Source: Herbaspirillum rhizosphaerae_A (GTDB lineage Bacteria > Pseudomonadota > Gammaproteobacteria > Burkholderiales > Burkholderiaceae_D). Taken from it: a stretch of DNA of 64,000 nucleotides. The stretch's first letter is position 1. Every line of letters begins with the position of its first letter. The stretch spans positions 62,001 to 126,000 of the forward strand of contig NZ_JAQQFR010000007.1 in assembly GCF_046025915.1 (NCBI RefSeq), written 5' to 3'. Below, piece after piece: positions 17,733 through 26,525 of this stretch. Both the position numbers and the translations under genes were made by a program. A model generated the notes under the pieces. The model saw nothing but the letters and a program-made list of their open reading frames with translations, was not told the DNA's origin and made no database searches.

Positions 17733-19598
17733 TCATGAGAGAAATCCTATAGAGATCCATGGCACTGCGGCAACAATCAGCAGCCCGGCAAGCAGCGCAC
17801 CGAGGTAAGGCCAGATCTTGCGCATGCCTGCATCCGGGCTGACGCGGCCGATGGTGCAGGCGCTGTAATAGCCCAATCCGAACGGTGGCGCGAACAAACC
17901 AATGCCCATCGCCAGGATCACCACCATCGCGTAATGCACCTCATGCACGCCGAGTTGCCTGGCGATCGGAAACAGCAGCGGCCCGAACAGCACCATCGCC
18001 GGAATCCCTTCCAGCACGCTGCCCAGCACGATGAAGGTGACGATGGAAATCAGCAGGAAACCCCAGCGTCCGCCCGGCATCAGCGACATGATGTGCGCCA
18101 GATCATGCGAGAAGCCCGACTGGGTCAGCGCCCACGCCATGCAAGTTGCGGTGCCGATGATGAACAGGATCGCGCCCGACAGCGAAGCGGTTTCGACCAG
18201 CATCGGATACAGGCGCTTCACGTCGAAGCGGCGGTAGACGAGGATCCCCACCACGATCGTGTAGGCGATGCCGATGGTCGAGACTTCAGTCGCCGTCGCC
18301 ACACCTTCCACCACCGCCGTGCGGATCAGCACGGGAATCGCCAGCGCCGGCAGCGCGACGACAAAGGTTCGCAGCACGACTTGCAGCGATGCGCGCTTGA
18401 CGTCTTTGAGATTGCTTTCCGAGATGCGCTGACGCGCAAGGATCGCCAGCGCAACCGCCAGCACGATGCCCGGCAACAAGCCGCCGGTGAACAGTGCCGC
18501 AATCGATACGCCGGTGACGGAACCGATGGTGATCAGCACCAGCGACGGCGGAATCGTCTCGGCCATTGCGCCGGATGCAGCCAGCAAGGACACCAGTTCA
18601 CCCTCTTCCATGCCGCGCTTCTTCATCTCGGGAAACAGCACCGGTGCCACCGCCGCCATGTCGGCCGTCTTGGCGCCGGAGATGCCCGATACCAGCATGA
18701 TTGCGCCCAGCAATACGTAAGACAACCCACCCCGCACATGCCCCAGCAGCGATGCCAGAAAAGCCACCATGGCCTTCGCCATCTGCGTCATTTCAATCAA
18801 TTGCCCGAGCAGGATGAACAGCGGCACCGCCAGCAAAATCAGCGAACTCATGCCTTCGTTGACACGGCCCGGCACGACTTCCAGCGGCGTCGACGTGGTG
18901 CACAATAAATAAGCAATCGTGACCAGTCCGAAACAGAACGCAATTGGCACGCCGGCCAGCACGCCCGCTCCAAGCAACAGGATGAAAAAGAACGCCAGGT
19001 TCCAGTTGCCCATGGCTTGCAGGTTGCTGCCACCCAAGTACAAGGCCGCTGCAATCGCCGCCAGCACCAGCGCGACGAAACCCAGATCGCGCCAGCCATG
19101 GCGCGCCAGACGCAAACCGGATACGCACAGCATCAGCACGCAGCCGACCGCCAGCGCCGCTTCGCGTAGGGTGCCGGGTACCCCCAGCGCGGGCGTTTCC
19201 ACCACCCATTCGTTCTGTGCGTACTCGACTGCAGGCAGCAACAGCATGGCGATGAAAAGGCATGGCGTACCGACCGCGATGGCTTCGATACGCGCGCGCC
19301 AGACCGGCGACAATTTGCCGATCAGCGCCGTCATGCGCATGTGCTCGCCGCGCCGCAAGGCCACCGCCGCGCCGAACATTGCCAGCCACAGGAACACGGT
19401 CGACGCCAGTTCATCCGCCCACACCAGCGGCTGATGCAGCACGAAGCGCGAAAACACGCTGGTCAGCAAAATCGCTACTTCCGCCACCACAGCGATGGCG
19501 GCCGGAATTTCGATGAGCATGCCCAGCGCACGGTCCAGGTGCGTCAAACCCAGACTGGCGCGCGGCATGGTCTCGATGTGATGGCCGGCGGCCATCAT
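17733..19598 (-). CDS. TRAP transporter fused small-large permease (DctQM)
   Basis: A 621-residue inner-membrane protein. The first ~185 residues resemble the four-helix DctQ subunit (FSRFVLHQPLVWADELA, LRRGEHMRMTAL). The remainder is the DctM subunit (VPLFILLGQLIEMTQM, GISGAKTADMAAVAPVLFPEM, PPSLVLITIGSVTG, SGAILFIIGTATCMAWALT). The two are joined without a stop. Its start overlaps the binding-protein stop by four bases. It uses an ion gradient to import the bound substrate. Substrate not known. Confidence 0.92.
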   Translation of the reverse strand: MMAAGHHIETMPRASLGLTHLDRALGMLIEIPAAIAVVAEVAILLTSVFSRFVLHQPLVWADELASTVFLWLAMFGAAVALRRGEHMRMTALIGKLSPVWRARIEAIAVGTPCLFIAMLLLPAVEYAQNEWVVETPALGVPGTLREAALAVGCVLMLCVSGLRLARHGWRDLGFVALVLAAIAAALYLGGSNLQAMGNWNLAFFFILLLGAGVLAGVPIAFCFGLVTIAYLLCTTSTPLEVVPGRVNEGMSSLILLAVPLFILLGQLIEMTQMAKAMVAFLASLLGHVRGGLSYVLLGAIMLVSGISGAKTADMAAVAPVLFPEMKKRGMEEGELVSLLAASGAMAETIPPSLVLITIGSVTGVSIAALFTGGLLPGIVLAVALAILARQRISESNLKDVKRASLQVVLRTFVVALPALAIPVLIRTAVVEGVATATEVSTIGIAYTIVVGILVYRRFDVKRLYPMLVETASLSGAILFIIGTATCMAWALTQSGFSHDLAHIMSLMPGGRWGFLLISIVTFIVLGSVLEGIPAMVLFGPLLFPIARQLGVHEVHYAMVVILAMGIGLFAPPFGLGYYSACTIGRVSPDAGMRKIWPYLGALLAGLLIVAAVPWISIGFLS

Positions 19599-20635
19599 GC
19601 AAGCTCTCCGGAATATTGCTGCAGCAGATGCCAGCCCTGTTCACCGAACTTGGCTTTCCAGTCTTTATAGAACGTGGTCTTGCGCAAGGCATCGCGAAAG
19701 GCGTTCTTGTCGACGTCGATGAATTGCAGGCCTTTGCCGGTCAGCTCCTGACGCAAGGAGTCGTTGAGCTTGGCGATATCGGCACGCTGATCCAGCGCCG
19801 CCTTGTCGAACTCGTGCAGCACGATTGCCTGCACGTCCGCCGGCAGTTTCTGAAAGGCGCGTTTGTTGCCCAGCACCAGATACGCATCCCACACGTGGCT
19901 GGTCATGCTGCAATATTTTTGCACTTCGTACAGGCGTGCGGTGGCGATAATGGGCAGTGGATTTTCCTGCCCTTCGACCAGCTTGGTTTGCAGTGACGAA
20001 TACACCTCGTTGAAGTTGATCGGCGTCGGCCCGGCGCCCAGCGACTGAAACAGTGAAGTCAGAATAGGCGCCGCCGGCACGCGCAATTTCATGCCGCGCA
20101 GATCGTCCGGTGTGCGGATCGGTTTGACGCCGGAAGTGATCTGGCGGAAGCCGTTGTTCCAGCTGCGCGACATGCTCATGACGCCGACCTTGTCGATCTG
20201 GCTGAAGATGTATTTGCCGAGATCGCCGTCCATCGCCTTCCACACTTCATCGTAGTTGGAGAAAGCGAAGCCGGTGTTGACGATGCCCGCCGCCGGCACC
20301 AGTGTTGCCAGGATAGAGGCGGCGATGTTGAAGAATTCGACGCCGCCGTTGCGCACCTGTGCCAGCAAGTCCGTGTCGGAACCGAGCTGATTTGCCGGAA
20401 ACAGCTTGATATCCACGCGACCGTTGGTGGCTTCCTTGATGCGCGTGATGGCGTCTTGCGCACGCTTGTTGACCGGATGGGTCGGATCTTGTCCGGTGGC
20501 GAACTTGTAGTTGAATTCAGCAGCGTGGGCGTATTTGGTAATCCATGCCGACATCGGCAGGGTTGCGCCGACGACGCCGTAGGTCAAGAGCTTGCGGCGA
20601 GTGATCCCGCTCTGCGTGAGTGCGTCCTTGGTCAT
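19595..20635 (-). CDS. TRAP transporter periplasmic binding protein (DctP family)
   Basis: A 346-residue solute receptor. The N-terminus TRRKLLTYGVVGATLPMSAW looks like a Tat-type leader with a single RRK rather than a full twin-arginine consensus, cleaved near AHA. The DctP core is seen in FPANQLGSDTDLLAQVRNGG, the helix-lining DDLRGMKLRVP (with the Arg that normally grips a carboxylate) and VYSSLQTKLVEGQENPL. It partners with the fused permease directly downstream. The arginine suggests an organic-acid ligand. Confidence 0.92.
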   Translation of the reverse strand: MTKDALTQSGITRRKLLTYGVVGATLPMSAWITKYAHAAEFNYKFATGQDPTHPVNKRAQDAITRIKEATNGRVDIKLFPANQLGSDTDLLAQVRNGGVEFFNIAASILATLVPAAGIVNTGFAFSNYDEVWKAMDGDLGKYIFSQIDKVGVMSMSRSWNNGFRQITSGVKPIRTPDDLRGMKLRVPAAPILTSLFQSLGAGPTPINFNEVYSSLQTKLVEGQENPLPIIATARLYEVQKYCSMTSHVWDAYLVLGNKRAFQKLPADVQAIVLHEFDKAALDQRADIAKLNDSLRQELTGKGLQFIDVDKNAFRDALRKTTFYKDWKAKFGEQGWHLLQQYSGELA

Positions 20636-20723
20636 GTCTGTCTCCTTGATTTTGGTTTTACTTGTTATTGCATGCGGTCGTTCCTGTTTTTCCTGTCTTG
20701 TTTCCTTTTTCAGCGCTTAGTGC

Positions 20724-21761
20724 TTACAGCCACGACTTGATGTTGGCCGACATCACTGCCGCGGAAATACCGTAGCGGTCATGCAAGGTCGGCAAAGCGC
20801 CGGCGTCGAGGAAGGCGTCCGGCAAGCCGATCTGGCGGAAGGCCGACGGCCGCACGTTGGCGCGCATCAGTACGCCCGCTACGGCCTCGCCCAGACCGCC
20901 GACGACGGAGTGGTTTTCTGCGACGATGACCATGCGGCCGCTGCGCGCCGCTTCCTTGCGGATAGCGTCTTCGTCGAGCGGCTTGATGGTCGGCACGTGC
21001 AGCACACCGACGTCGACGCTGTCCTTTTGCAGCAGCTTGGCTGCTTCCAGCGCACGCATGGTCATCAGGCCCGTGGAGATGATCAGCACATCGCGGCCGT
21101 CGCGGATCATCTTGGCCTTACCCAGTTCGAACTTGTAGTTGTATTCGTCCAGCACGGCCGGTACGTTGCCGCGCAACAGGCGCATGTAGACCGGCCCCTG
21201 ATGTTCTGCGATCTGCGGCACCGCCTGTTCGATATCCAGCGCGTCGCAAGGATCGACGATAGTCAGGTTGGGCATGGCACGGAAAATCGCCAGGTCGTCA
21301 GTGGCCTGATGGCTGGGGCCGTAACCGGTGGTGAGTCCCGGCAGCGCGGCGACGATCTTGACGTTGAGGCTTTCCTCGGCAATCGCCATGCAGATGAAGT
21401 CGTAAGCACGGCGCGACGCAAACACCGCATAAGTGGTCGCGAACGGCACCATGCCTTCGCGCGCCATGCCGGCGGCGGCACCCATGAGCAATTGCTCGGC
21501 CATGCCCATTTCGTAGAAGCGCTCCGGATGCTCCTTGGCGAAGATGTGCAAGTCGGTGTACTTGGCCAGATCGGCGGTCATGCCGACAATGTCGGTGCGC
21601 ACATTGGCCAGCTCCGCCAGCGCATGGCCGAACGGCGCCGGGCGCGTTGCCTGTCCCTCGGCCGCCAGCGAGGCGATCATCGCCGAGGTGGTCAGTCGTG
21701 GTTTGGCCGGAACATCGCTTTTTGCTTCGGCTGTTTGTTTGTCTTTCATGACCTGATTCAT
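20724..21761 (-). CDS. Transketolase-like enzyme, C-terminal subunit
   Basis: A 345-residue protein corresponding to the pyrimidine-binding and C-terminal domains of transketolase/DXS-type TPP enzymes. It shows RFYEMGMAEQLLMGAAAGMA (the Glu of EMGMAEQ activates TPP), GPSHQATDDLAIFRAMPN and IVAENHSVVGGLGEAV. The ATG at 21761 overlaps the N-terminal subunit gene by four bases, so the two halves are made as a coupled pair. The substrate is not deducible. Confidence 0.9.
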   Translation of the reverse strand: MNQVMKDKQTAEAKSDVPAKPRLTTSAMIASLAAEGQATRPAPFGHALAELANVRTDIVGMTADLAKYTDLHIFAKEHPERFYEMGMAEQLLMGAAAGMAREGMVPFATTYAVFASRRAYDFICMAIAEESLNVKIVAALPGLTTGYGPSHQATDDLAIFRAMPNLTIVDPCDALDIEQAVPQIAEHQGPVYMRLLRGNVPAVLDEYNYKFELGKAKMIRDGRDVLIISTGLMTMRALEAAKLLQKDSVDVGVLHVPTIKPLDEDAIRKEAARSGRMVIVAENHSVVGGLGEAVAGVLMRANVRPSAFRQIGLPDAFLDAGALPTLHDRYGISAAVMSANIKSWL

Positions 21762-22597
21762 GCTTCGCTCCCGACATAAAGCGTATCGAGCGCCAGTTGC
21801 CATTCTTCAGGATCGACACGGATAAAGTGGTTCTTTTCGCGCCCTTCGAGGAAAGGCACGCCCTTGCACATCTTGGTGTCGCAGATGATCACGCGCGGCT
21901 TGTCTTCCGCCAGCACGCGTGCACGATCAAAGGCCGCCACGACTTCTTTCAGGTTGTTGCCGTCGACGCGCTGCACGTACCAGCCGAAAGCTTGCCACTT
22001 GTCGGCCAGCGGTTCGAAGTTGAGCACGCTGGTTGACGGGCCGTCGGCCTGCTGGTTGTTGACGTCGACAATCGCAATCAGATTGCCCAACTTCCAGTGC
22101 GCGGCGGACATGGCTGCTTCCCACGTCGCGCCCTCATCGAGTTCGCCGTCCGACAGCAGGTTATAGACGAAGGAGGAGGACTTCTTGCGCTTGAGGCCGA
22201 GCGACATGCCGACTGCAACCGTCAGTCCCTGGCCGAGCGAGCCGCCGGTGATTTCCATGCCGGGCGTATATGCCGCCATGCCAGACATCGGCAAACGGCT
22301 GTCGTCGCCGCCGTAGGTTTCCAGCTCTTCTTCCGGCAGCACGCCGGCTTCAATCAGCACTGAATACAAGGCAATCGCGTAGTGACCGATCGACAGCAGG
22401 AAGCGGTCGCGCTCTTCCCAATGCGGATCGTCCGGCTTGTAGCGCAGCGCGCGGAAATACGCTACCGCCAGCACGTCGGAAATGCCCAGCGCCTGGGCGA
22501 TGTAGCCCTGCCCCTGCACCTCGCCCATGCGCAGCGCTTTCTTGCGGATGCGATAGGCGCGCTCTGCGAGGGTGAAGTTTTGTTCCTTGGTAGTCAT
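21758..22597 (-). CDS. Transketolase-like enzyme, N-terminal subunit
   Basis: A 279-residue protein corresponding to the diphosphate-binding domain. The TPP motif appears as SDGELDEG followed about 20 residues later by IVDVNN, a variant of GDG...NN. Other conserved parts are LSIGHYAIALYSVL, GSLGQGLTVAVGMSLG and CDTKMCKGVPFLEG. It lies 17 bases after the SDR gene and overlaps the C-terminal subunit gene. Split transketolases are known both as housekeeping variants and in dedicated sugar-degradation clusters. Confidence 0.9.
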   Translation of the reverse strand: MTTKEQNFTLAERAYRIRKKALRMGEVQGQGYIAQALGISDVLAVAYFRALRYKPDDPHWEERDRFLLSIGHYAIALYSVLIEAGVLPEEELETYGGDDSRLPMSGMAAYTPGMEITGGSLGQGLTVAVGMSLGLKRKKSSSFVYNLLSDGELDEGATWEAAMSAAHWKLGNLIAIVDVNNQQADGPSTSVLNFEPLADKWQAFGWYVQRVDGNNLKEVVAAFDRARVLAEDKPRVIICDTKMCKGVPFLEGREKNHFIRVDPEEWQLALDTLYVGSEA

Positions 22598-22614
22598 CGC
22601 AACTCCTTAGTGAC

Positions 22615-23364
22615 TTAATGAATCAGCATGCCGCCGTTGACGTCCAGCGTGACGCCGGTCAGATAGGACGACAGATCGCTGGCGAGGAAGAGGCAGCTAT
22701 TGGCGACGTCATCAGCAACACCGAGACGATTGAGCGGAATGCCCTTGAGGATCTCGACCTTCATCTCGTCGGTCAGTTTGCCGGCGGTGATGTCGGTCTG
22801 GATCAGGCCGGGCGTGAGCGAATTGACGCGAATGTTGTCCGGCCCCAGCTCACGCGCCATGGCACGCGCCAGTCCGAGCACGCCGGCCTTGGCGGCGGAA
22901 TAATGCGGACCGCCGAAGATGCCGCCGCCGCGCTGCGCCGACACCGACGACAGGCAGACGATGGAACCGCTGCGGCGGCTGCGCATGTGCGGAATCAGCG
23001 CCTGGCTCATGTAGAGCGTGCCGCGCAACGAGACGTCGGTGACGGCCTCATAGTTTTCCGGCTGGATGTCCATGATCTTCAACGGCTGGGTGATCCCGGC
23101 GTTGTTGATCAGGATGTCGACCTGACCGAGGCGCTGCAGGATTTCCTTGGCGGCACGTTCGCAATCTGCCTTGACGGTGACGTTGCATGCCAGCCCGATG
23201 TGGCCGGCGCCGATATCGGCGGCAGCGGCAACAGCGGCAGCTTCGTCCAGATCGAGAATGGCGACGCGGCCACCATGCGCAGCGAACAGGCGGGCCACGG
23301 CCTTGCCGATACCGCGAGCGGAAGCAGCGCCAGTGATGACGGCGACTTTGTCTTTGAGTAACAC
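22615..23364 (-). CDS. SDR-family NAD(P)-dependent dehydrogenase
   Basis: A 249-residue Rossmann-fold short-chain dehydrogenase. The cofactor loop is TGAASARGIG (11-20), the structural motif is NNAG, the catalytic Ser lies in CLSSVSA and the catalytic pair is Y155/K159 in YSAAK. ILDLD after strand 2 suggests an NAD preference. The start is GTG with AGGAGA upstream. It is the first gene of the minus-strand cluster, so it probably oxidises a hydroxyl of the compound taken up by the TRAP system or the product of the transketolase. Confidence 0.92.
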   Translation of the reverse strand: MLLKDKVAVITGAASARGIGKAVARLFAAHGGRVAILDLDEAAAVAAAADIGAGHIGLACNVTVKADCERAAKEILQRLGQVDILINNAGITQPLKIMDIQPENYEAVTDVSLRGTLYMSQALIPHMRSRRSGSIVCLSSVSAQRGGGIFGGPHYSAAKAGVLGLARAMARELGPDNIRVNSLTPGLIQTDITAGKLTDEMKVEILKGIPLNRLGVADDVANSCLFLASDLSSYLTGVTLDVNGGMLIH

Positions 23365-23568
23365 GGTTGTCTCCTAATGGATTTATTTTTTCTCGCCGCC
23401 GGGCTGCGTCGTTTGGATTTCAACGCCTTTAGATTTATTTCACAGCCAGCCCTGACGACGGATGCAGTATTTCACCCGCCCCATAGGCCAGCAAGCTAGA
23501 ATCCCTCAACATGCTTTGAATAATTTTCATAACAAGAACAAGCAGGAGACCCTGCAGGGAGACTCGCC

Positions 23569-24459
23569 ATGCACCATCTGCCGCCGCTCAAATCGGTCAT
23601 CGCCTTCGAAGTCGTCGCGCGCCTGGGCAACATCAGCAAGGCCGCCGAAGAGCTCAATTTGACACCCTCCGCCGTCAGTCACCAGATCACCAATCTGGAG
23701 AATTTTGTCGCGCTGAAATTGTTCCATCGCACCTCGCGCGGCGTTGCCCTCACACCTGCCGGCGAGCGCTATCAGCAAAGCCTGGCCGGTGCACTGGCGC
23801 TGATTGCCAGCGCCGCGCAGAATGCACGCGCCGACGACGGTATCGAGGTGCTGCGCGTGCATGCGTCGCCGAGTTTCGCCAGCCTGTGGCTGATGCCGCG
23901 GCTACCGCATTTCATGCATGAACATCCCGACATTCGCATCCGCTTGTCGGCGTCGTACATGCATTCGGATTTTTCACAAGGAGAGATTGATCTCGATATC
24001 CGCTATGGCGCGGCGCGCTGGGCCGACCTGCATGTCGAAACAATTGCGACGGAGGAAGTGATGCCCATGATCAGCCCGACGCTGGCCGAGCGGCTGAAGT
24101 TGCGCACGCCGCAAGACTTGTTACAGCAAAGCCTGATTTTTTCAGAAGTGAATCTGGTGCAATGGCCACAGTGGTTCGCCGCCCACGGCATCCAACTCGC
24201 GCCGAGCCAGTACGCGCTCAGCTTCGACCGCGCCTATCTGGCGATCGAGGCGGCAATACAAGGGTTGGGTGTCGCGCTGGACAGTGCCTGGCTGGCGGAT
24301 GCGGCGTTGAAGGAAGGTCGGTTGGTGCCGGTATTCCCGGATCGCAAGGGCATACGCGTGCACGCGCATCATCTGGTGTATCCGGCTACGCATGGCAAAT
24401 GGACCAAGGTGGAGCGTTTCAAGCGCTGGCTGTTGCAAGCGGTCTCGACACCGCGTTAA
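23569..24459 (+). CDS. LysR-family regulator (GcvA-like)
   Basis: A 296-residue regulator with an N-terminal winged helix-turn-helix (FEVVARLGNISKAAEELNLT then PSAVSHQITNLE) and a periplasmic-binding-like effector domain (VHASPSFASLWLMPRLPHF, DIRYGAARW), typical of the GcvA subgroup. GGGAG lies upstream of the ATG. It is divergent from the SDR/transketolase/TRAP genes across 204 bases and is the likely regulator of that cluster. Confidence 0.92.
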   Translation: MHHLPPLKSVIAFEVVARLGNISKAAEELNLTPSAVSHQITNLENFVALKLFHRTSRGVALTPAGERYQQSLAGALALIASAAQNARADDGIEVLRVHASPSFASLWLMPRLPHFMHEHPDIRIRLSASYMHSDFSQGEIDLDIRYGAARWADLHVETIATEEVMPMISPTLAERLKLRTPQDLLQQSLIFSEVNLVQWPQWFAAHGIQLAPSQYALSFDRAYLAIEAAIQGLGVALDSAWLADAALKEGRLVPVFPDRKGIRVHAHHLVYPATHGKWTKVERFKRWLLQAVSTPR

Positions 24460-24472
24460 TGGTAAGGGAATA

Positions 24473-24502
24473 AATAAAGGCGCAATCTCTTGCGCCTTTA
24501 TT
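24473..24502. terminator. Bidirectional terminator between lysR-type gene and M48 gene
   Basis: AATAAAGGCGCAA (24473-24485), TCTC, TTGCGCCTTTATT (24490-24502): a perfect 13 bp stem with AT-rich bases outside the GC core on both strands, placed between convergent genes. Confidence 0.8.
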
Positions 24503-24534
24503 CATGGTCTTCATTTACGTCATTTCCTTGATAC

Positions 24535-26076
24535 TTATTTGACTTTCATCTTGTCACCGATCTGATTGGCCATGGTCTTGGCGCGTGCCTCGCTCTGCAT
24601 CTTTTCGGTCTGGCGCTGGGCCTCGGTTTTGGATCGATCGAGACAAATGGCGCGGAAGCGGGGATTGGATACCGTACACGCCAGCGCCATGCGTTCAGCC
24701 GTGCCCTTGTCGTCCTGTGCAACATAGAAACTGATCACGTCCGGCATGGCGCGTTGCGCTTGTCCAAAGTAGGCATATTGCTGATCGATGAAGGCTTTTC
24801 CCTTGGCCTTGTCAGTGGCTGCAATGGCATTGGCAATGCTTACCTGCACCGCCCACGAACGCTGTGGCCAATCTTGATTGCGCATGAGCACCTTCATCTG
24901 CTCTGCCCGGCTGATGCCGTTTTTCTGCATCACGTCGGACAGATACGATACCGCCATGCCATCCCCCGCAGTCGCGCCACTTGCCGCCGTCCGCGCCAGC
25001 CGGAGGGCGTCCCGATATTTGTTGGTTGCCGTCATCTGATCAATGCGCGGAAACAAGGCATAGTGAGCCAGTACTTCGGCAGTCGTTTTTTCCTTCAGGG
25101 CGTTGCGCCACGGAATGACGCGAGGCTGCGGTCGCGGACGCGGCAGCAGTGGCGCTACCTGCTGGCTCAGTGCATCTTCGCGAAAGACGGCATCGTCATG
25201 ATTTTGTGTCGCCGAGCCGACGAGTGCCGCAATCTTGTCATTGATCGAATCACCGACCTCACCAATGGCCTTGTCGACATCCGTCTTGCGGCCCTGAATT
25301 GCTGCGGAGCGCTTGATCTGCAACTGGGCCTGGCTCTTCTTCGCGACATCTTGCTCAACGTCGGCCAGCCGCTCCAGAAACGCCTTGAATCCGGAGGCAT
25401 ACGAGTAACCATTGCGCAGGCTGATCGTCGCGCCTAAACGGTCTGCCTGCTCTTCGACCGATCGCTGCCACGCAGGCAACAGCACGCTGTTGGCGGCCAT
25501 GCCCAGCAGAGCGATATTGTTCTGGCTGCCCCACACGTTCAGGTTGACATCTTTCCCGGCAGTCTTTGCCGCCATGGCCAGCAATGTGGCCGTGTCCGTC
25601 AGCATGCGCGCGTTGTAGGCAGTCTGATGTCCGAGATAGACGTGTGCAAACTCATGCGACAGGAGCGCAAAGATCTCATCTTCCGATTCGAAGGATTGCA
25701 GCACGGCGATGTTGACGAAAATATTGCCTGCTCCACTGGAATGCGCATTGAGCGTGGAATCGGAGGAGATATAAATCTTGCCGGGCCAGTCAGGCACCTC
25801 GGCAGTTTTCTTGATCTTGACGTACAACTGATTCAGATACGTCTCCATGCCAGGCATATTGACCAGCCCGTAGCCGACCGCCCGGTTGTCATTGACGTCC
25901 TCGGTCGCATCATCCCACTTCGGCGTTTCCACCTTGGGAAGATCGCCGACTTTTTCTACGCTGGGCCCGGTCAGGGACAGGGACGGCAGCTTTTCTTTTA
26001 CATCCTGAACAGTCTGGCATCCGGACAGCAGTACCAGAAATACCCCGCCCGCAAGCAATTGGCGCTTGTGCTTCAT
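24535..26076 (-). CDS. M48-family zinc metallopeptidase, lipoprotein
   Basis: A 513-residue protease with a lipoprotein signal (FLVLLSGC, lipidated Cys20), so it should be anchored facing the periplasm. The zinc motif HEFAH is at 141-145, and the third ligand is the Glu in VEEQADRLGA. The catalytic region resembles LoiP/BepA-type peptidases. The C-terminal half (about 300 residues, Ala/Arg/Gln-rich and helical) is extra. It is the last gene of the CHASE2 operon, 64 bases after the SH3-like gene. Confidence 0.88.
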   Translation of the reverse strand: MKHKRQLLAGGVFLVLLSGCQTVQDVKEKLPSLSLTGPSVEKVGDLPKVETPKWDDATEDVNDNRAVGYGLVNMPGMETYLNQLYVKIKKTAEVPDWPGKIYISSDSTLNAHSSGAGNIFVNIAVLQSFESEDEIFALLSHEFAHVYLGHQTAYNARMLTDTATLLAMAAKTAGKDVNLNVWGSQNNIALLGMAANSVLLPAWQRSVEEQADRLGATISLRNGYSYASGFKAFLERLADVEQDVAKKSQAQLQIKRSAAIQGRKTDVDKAIGEVGDSINDKIAALVGSATQNHDDAVFREDALSQQVAPLLPRPRPQPRVIPWRNALKEKTTAEVLAHYALFPRIDQMTATNKYRDALRLARTAASGATAGDGMAVSYLSDVMQKNGISRAEQMKVLMRNQDWPQRSWAVQVSIANAIAATDKAKGKAFIDQQYAYFGQAQRAMPDVISFYVAQDDKGTAERMALACTVSNPRFRAICLDRSKTEAQRQTEKMQSEARAKTMANQIGDKMKVK

Positions 26077-26140
26077 TTCCCCATCCCCTGAAAATATTTT
26101 ATTTCGGTTCGCCGTTCATCAGCAGTTCATCCGCAGTCGA

Positions 26141-26506
26141 TCAGCAATTCTTCCCGGCTGCGCCCGGACTTCCTGCGGTATCTTTTGCTCCCGGCATGGC
26201 GCTGCAGCGATGTACCGACTGACGGTCGGCGCGCACATCCATGGCGTCCACCCAGACATCCTTGCCGCCGACACTCACTTTGAAGAAATCGTTTTTTGAC
26301 TCCTTGATGGGCCAGGGCAGATTGCTTGCGGCGACGGTATTGGATGGCGCAACCGCATCCGGATTGGCGTACACCGGCAAAGGATTCTGTTTTGCGGCGA
26401 CCACGCTGCCGAGGCTTTGTGCAGACACGCTGGTGGCGCAAGCCAGCATCGTCAAACCCAAGAGACACGTCTTGATGCGCGCTGCGACTACCGTACTTAT
26501 CTTCAT
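26141..26506 (-). CDS. Small secreted SH3-like protein
   Basis: A 121-residue protein with a Sec signal peptide (LLGLTMLACATSVSA, cleavage near residue 29). The mature part has PLPVYANPDAVAPS, then FFKVSVGGKDVWVDAMDVRA, which has the look of a bacterial SH3 (SH3b) repeat. It ends in a Gly/Ala tail with two or three cysteines (HRCSAM, KNC). It sits between the CHASE2 and M48 genes, 19 bases after the former. Function unknown; a periplasmic partner of the protease is possible. Confidence 0.75.
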   Translation of the reverse strand: MKISTVVAARIKTCLLGLTMLACATSVSAQSLGSVVAAKQNPLPVYANPDAVAPSNTVAASNLPWPIKESKNDFFKVSVGGKDVWVDAMDVRADRQSVHRCSAMPGAKDTAGSPGAAGKNC

Positions 26507-26525
26507 GCTTTCCCCTCGTTCCTGG

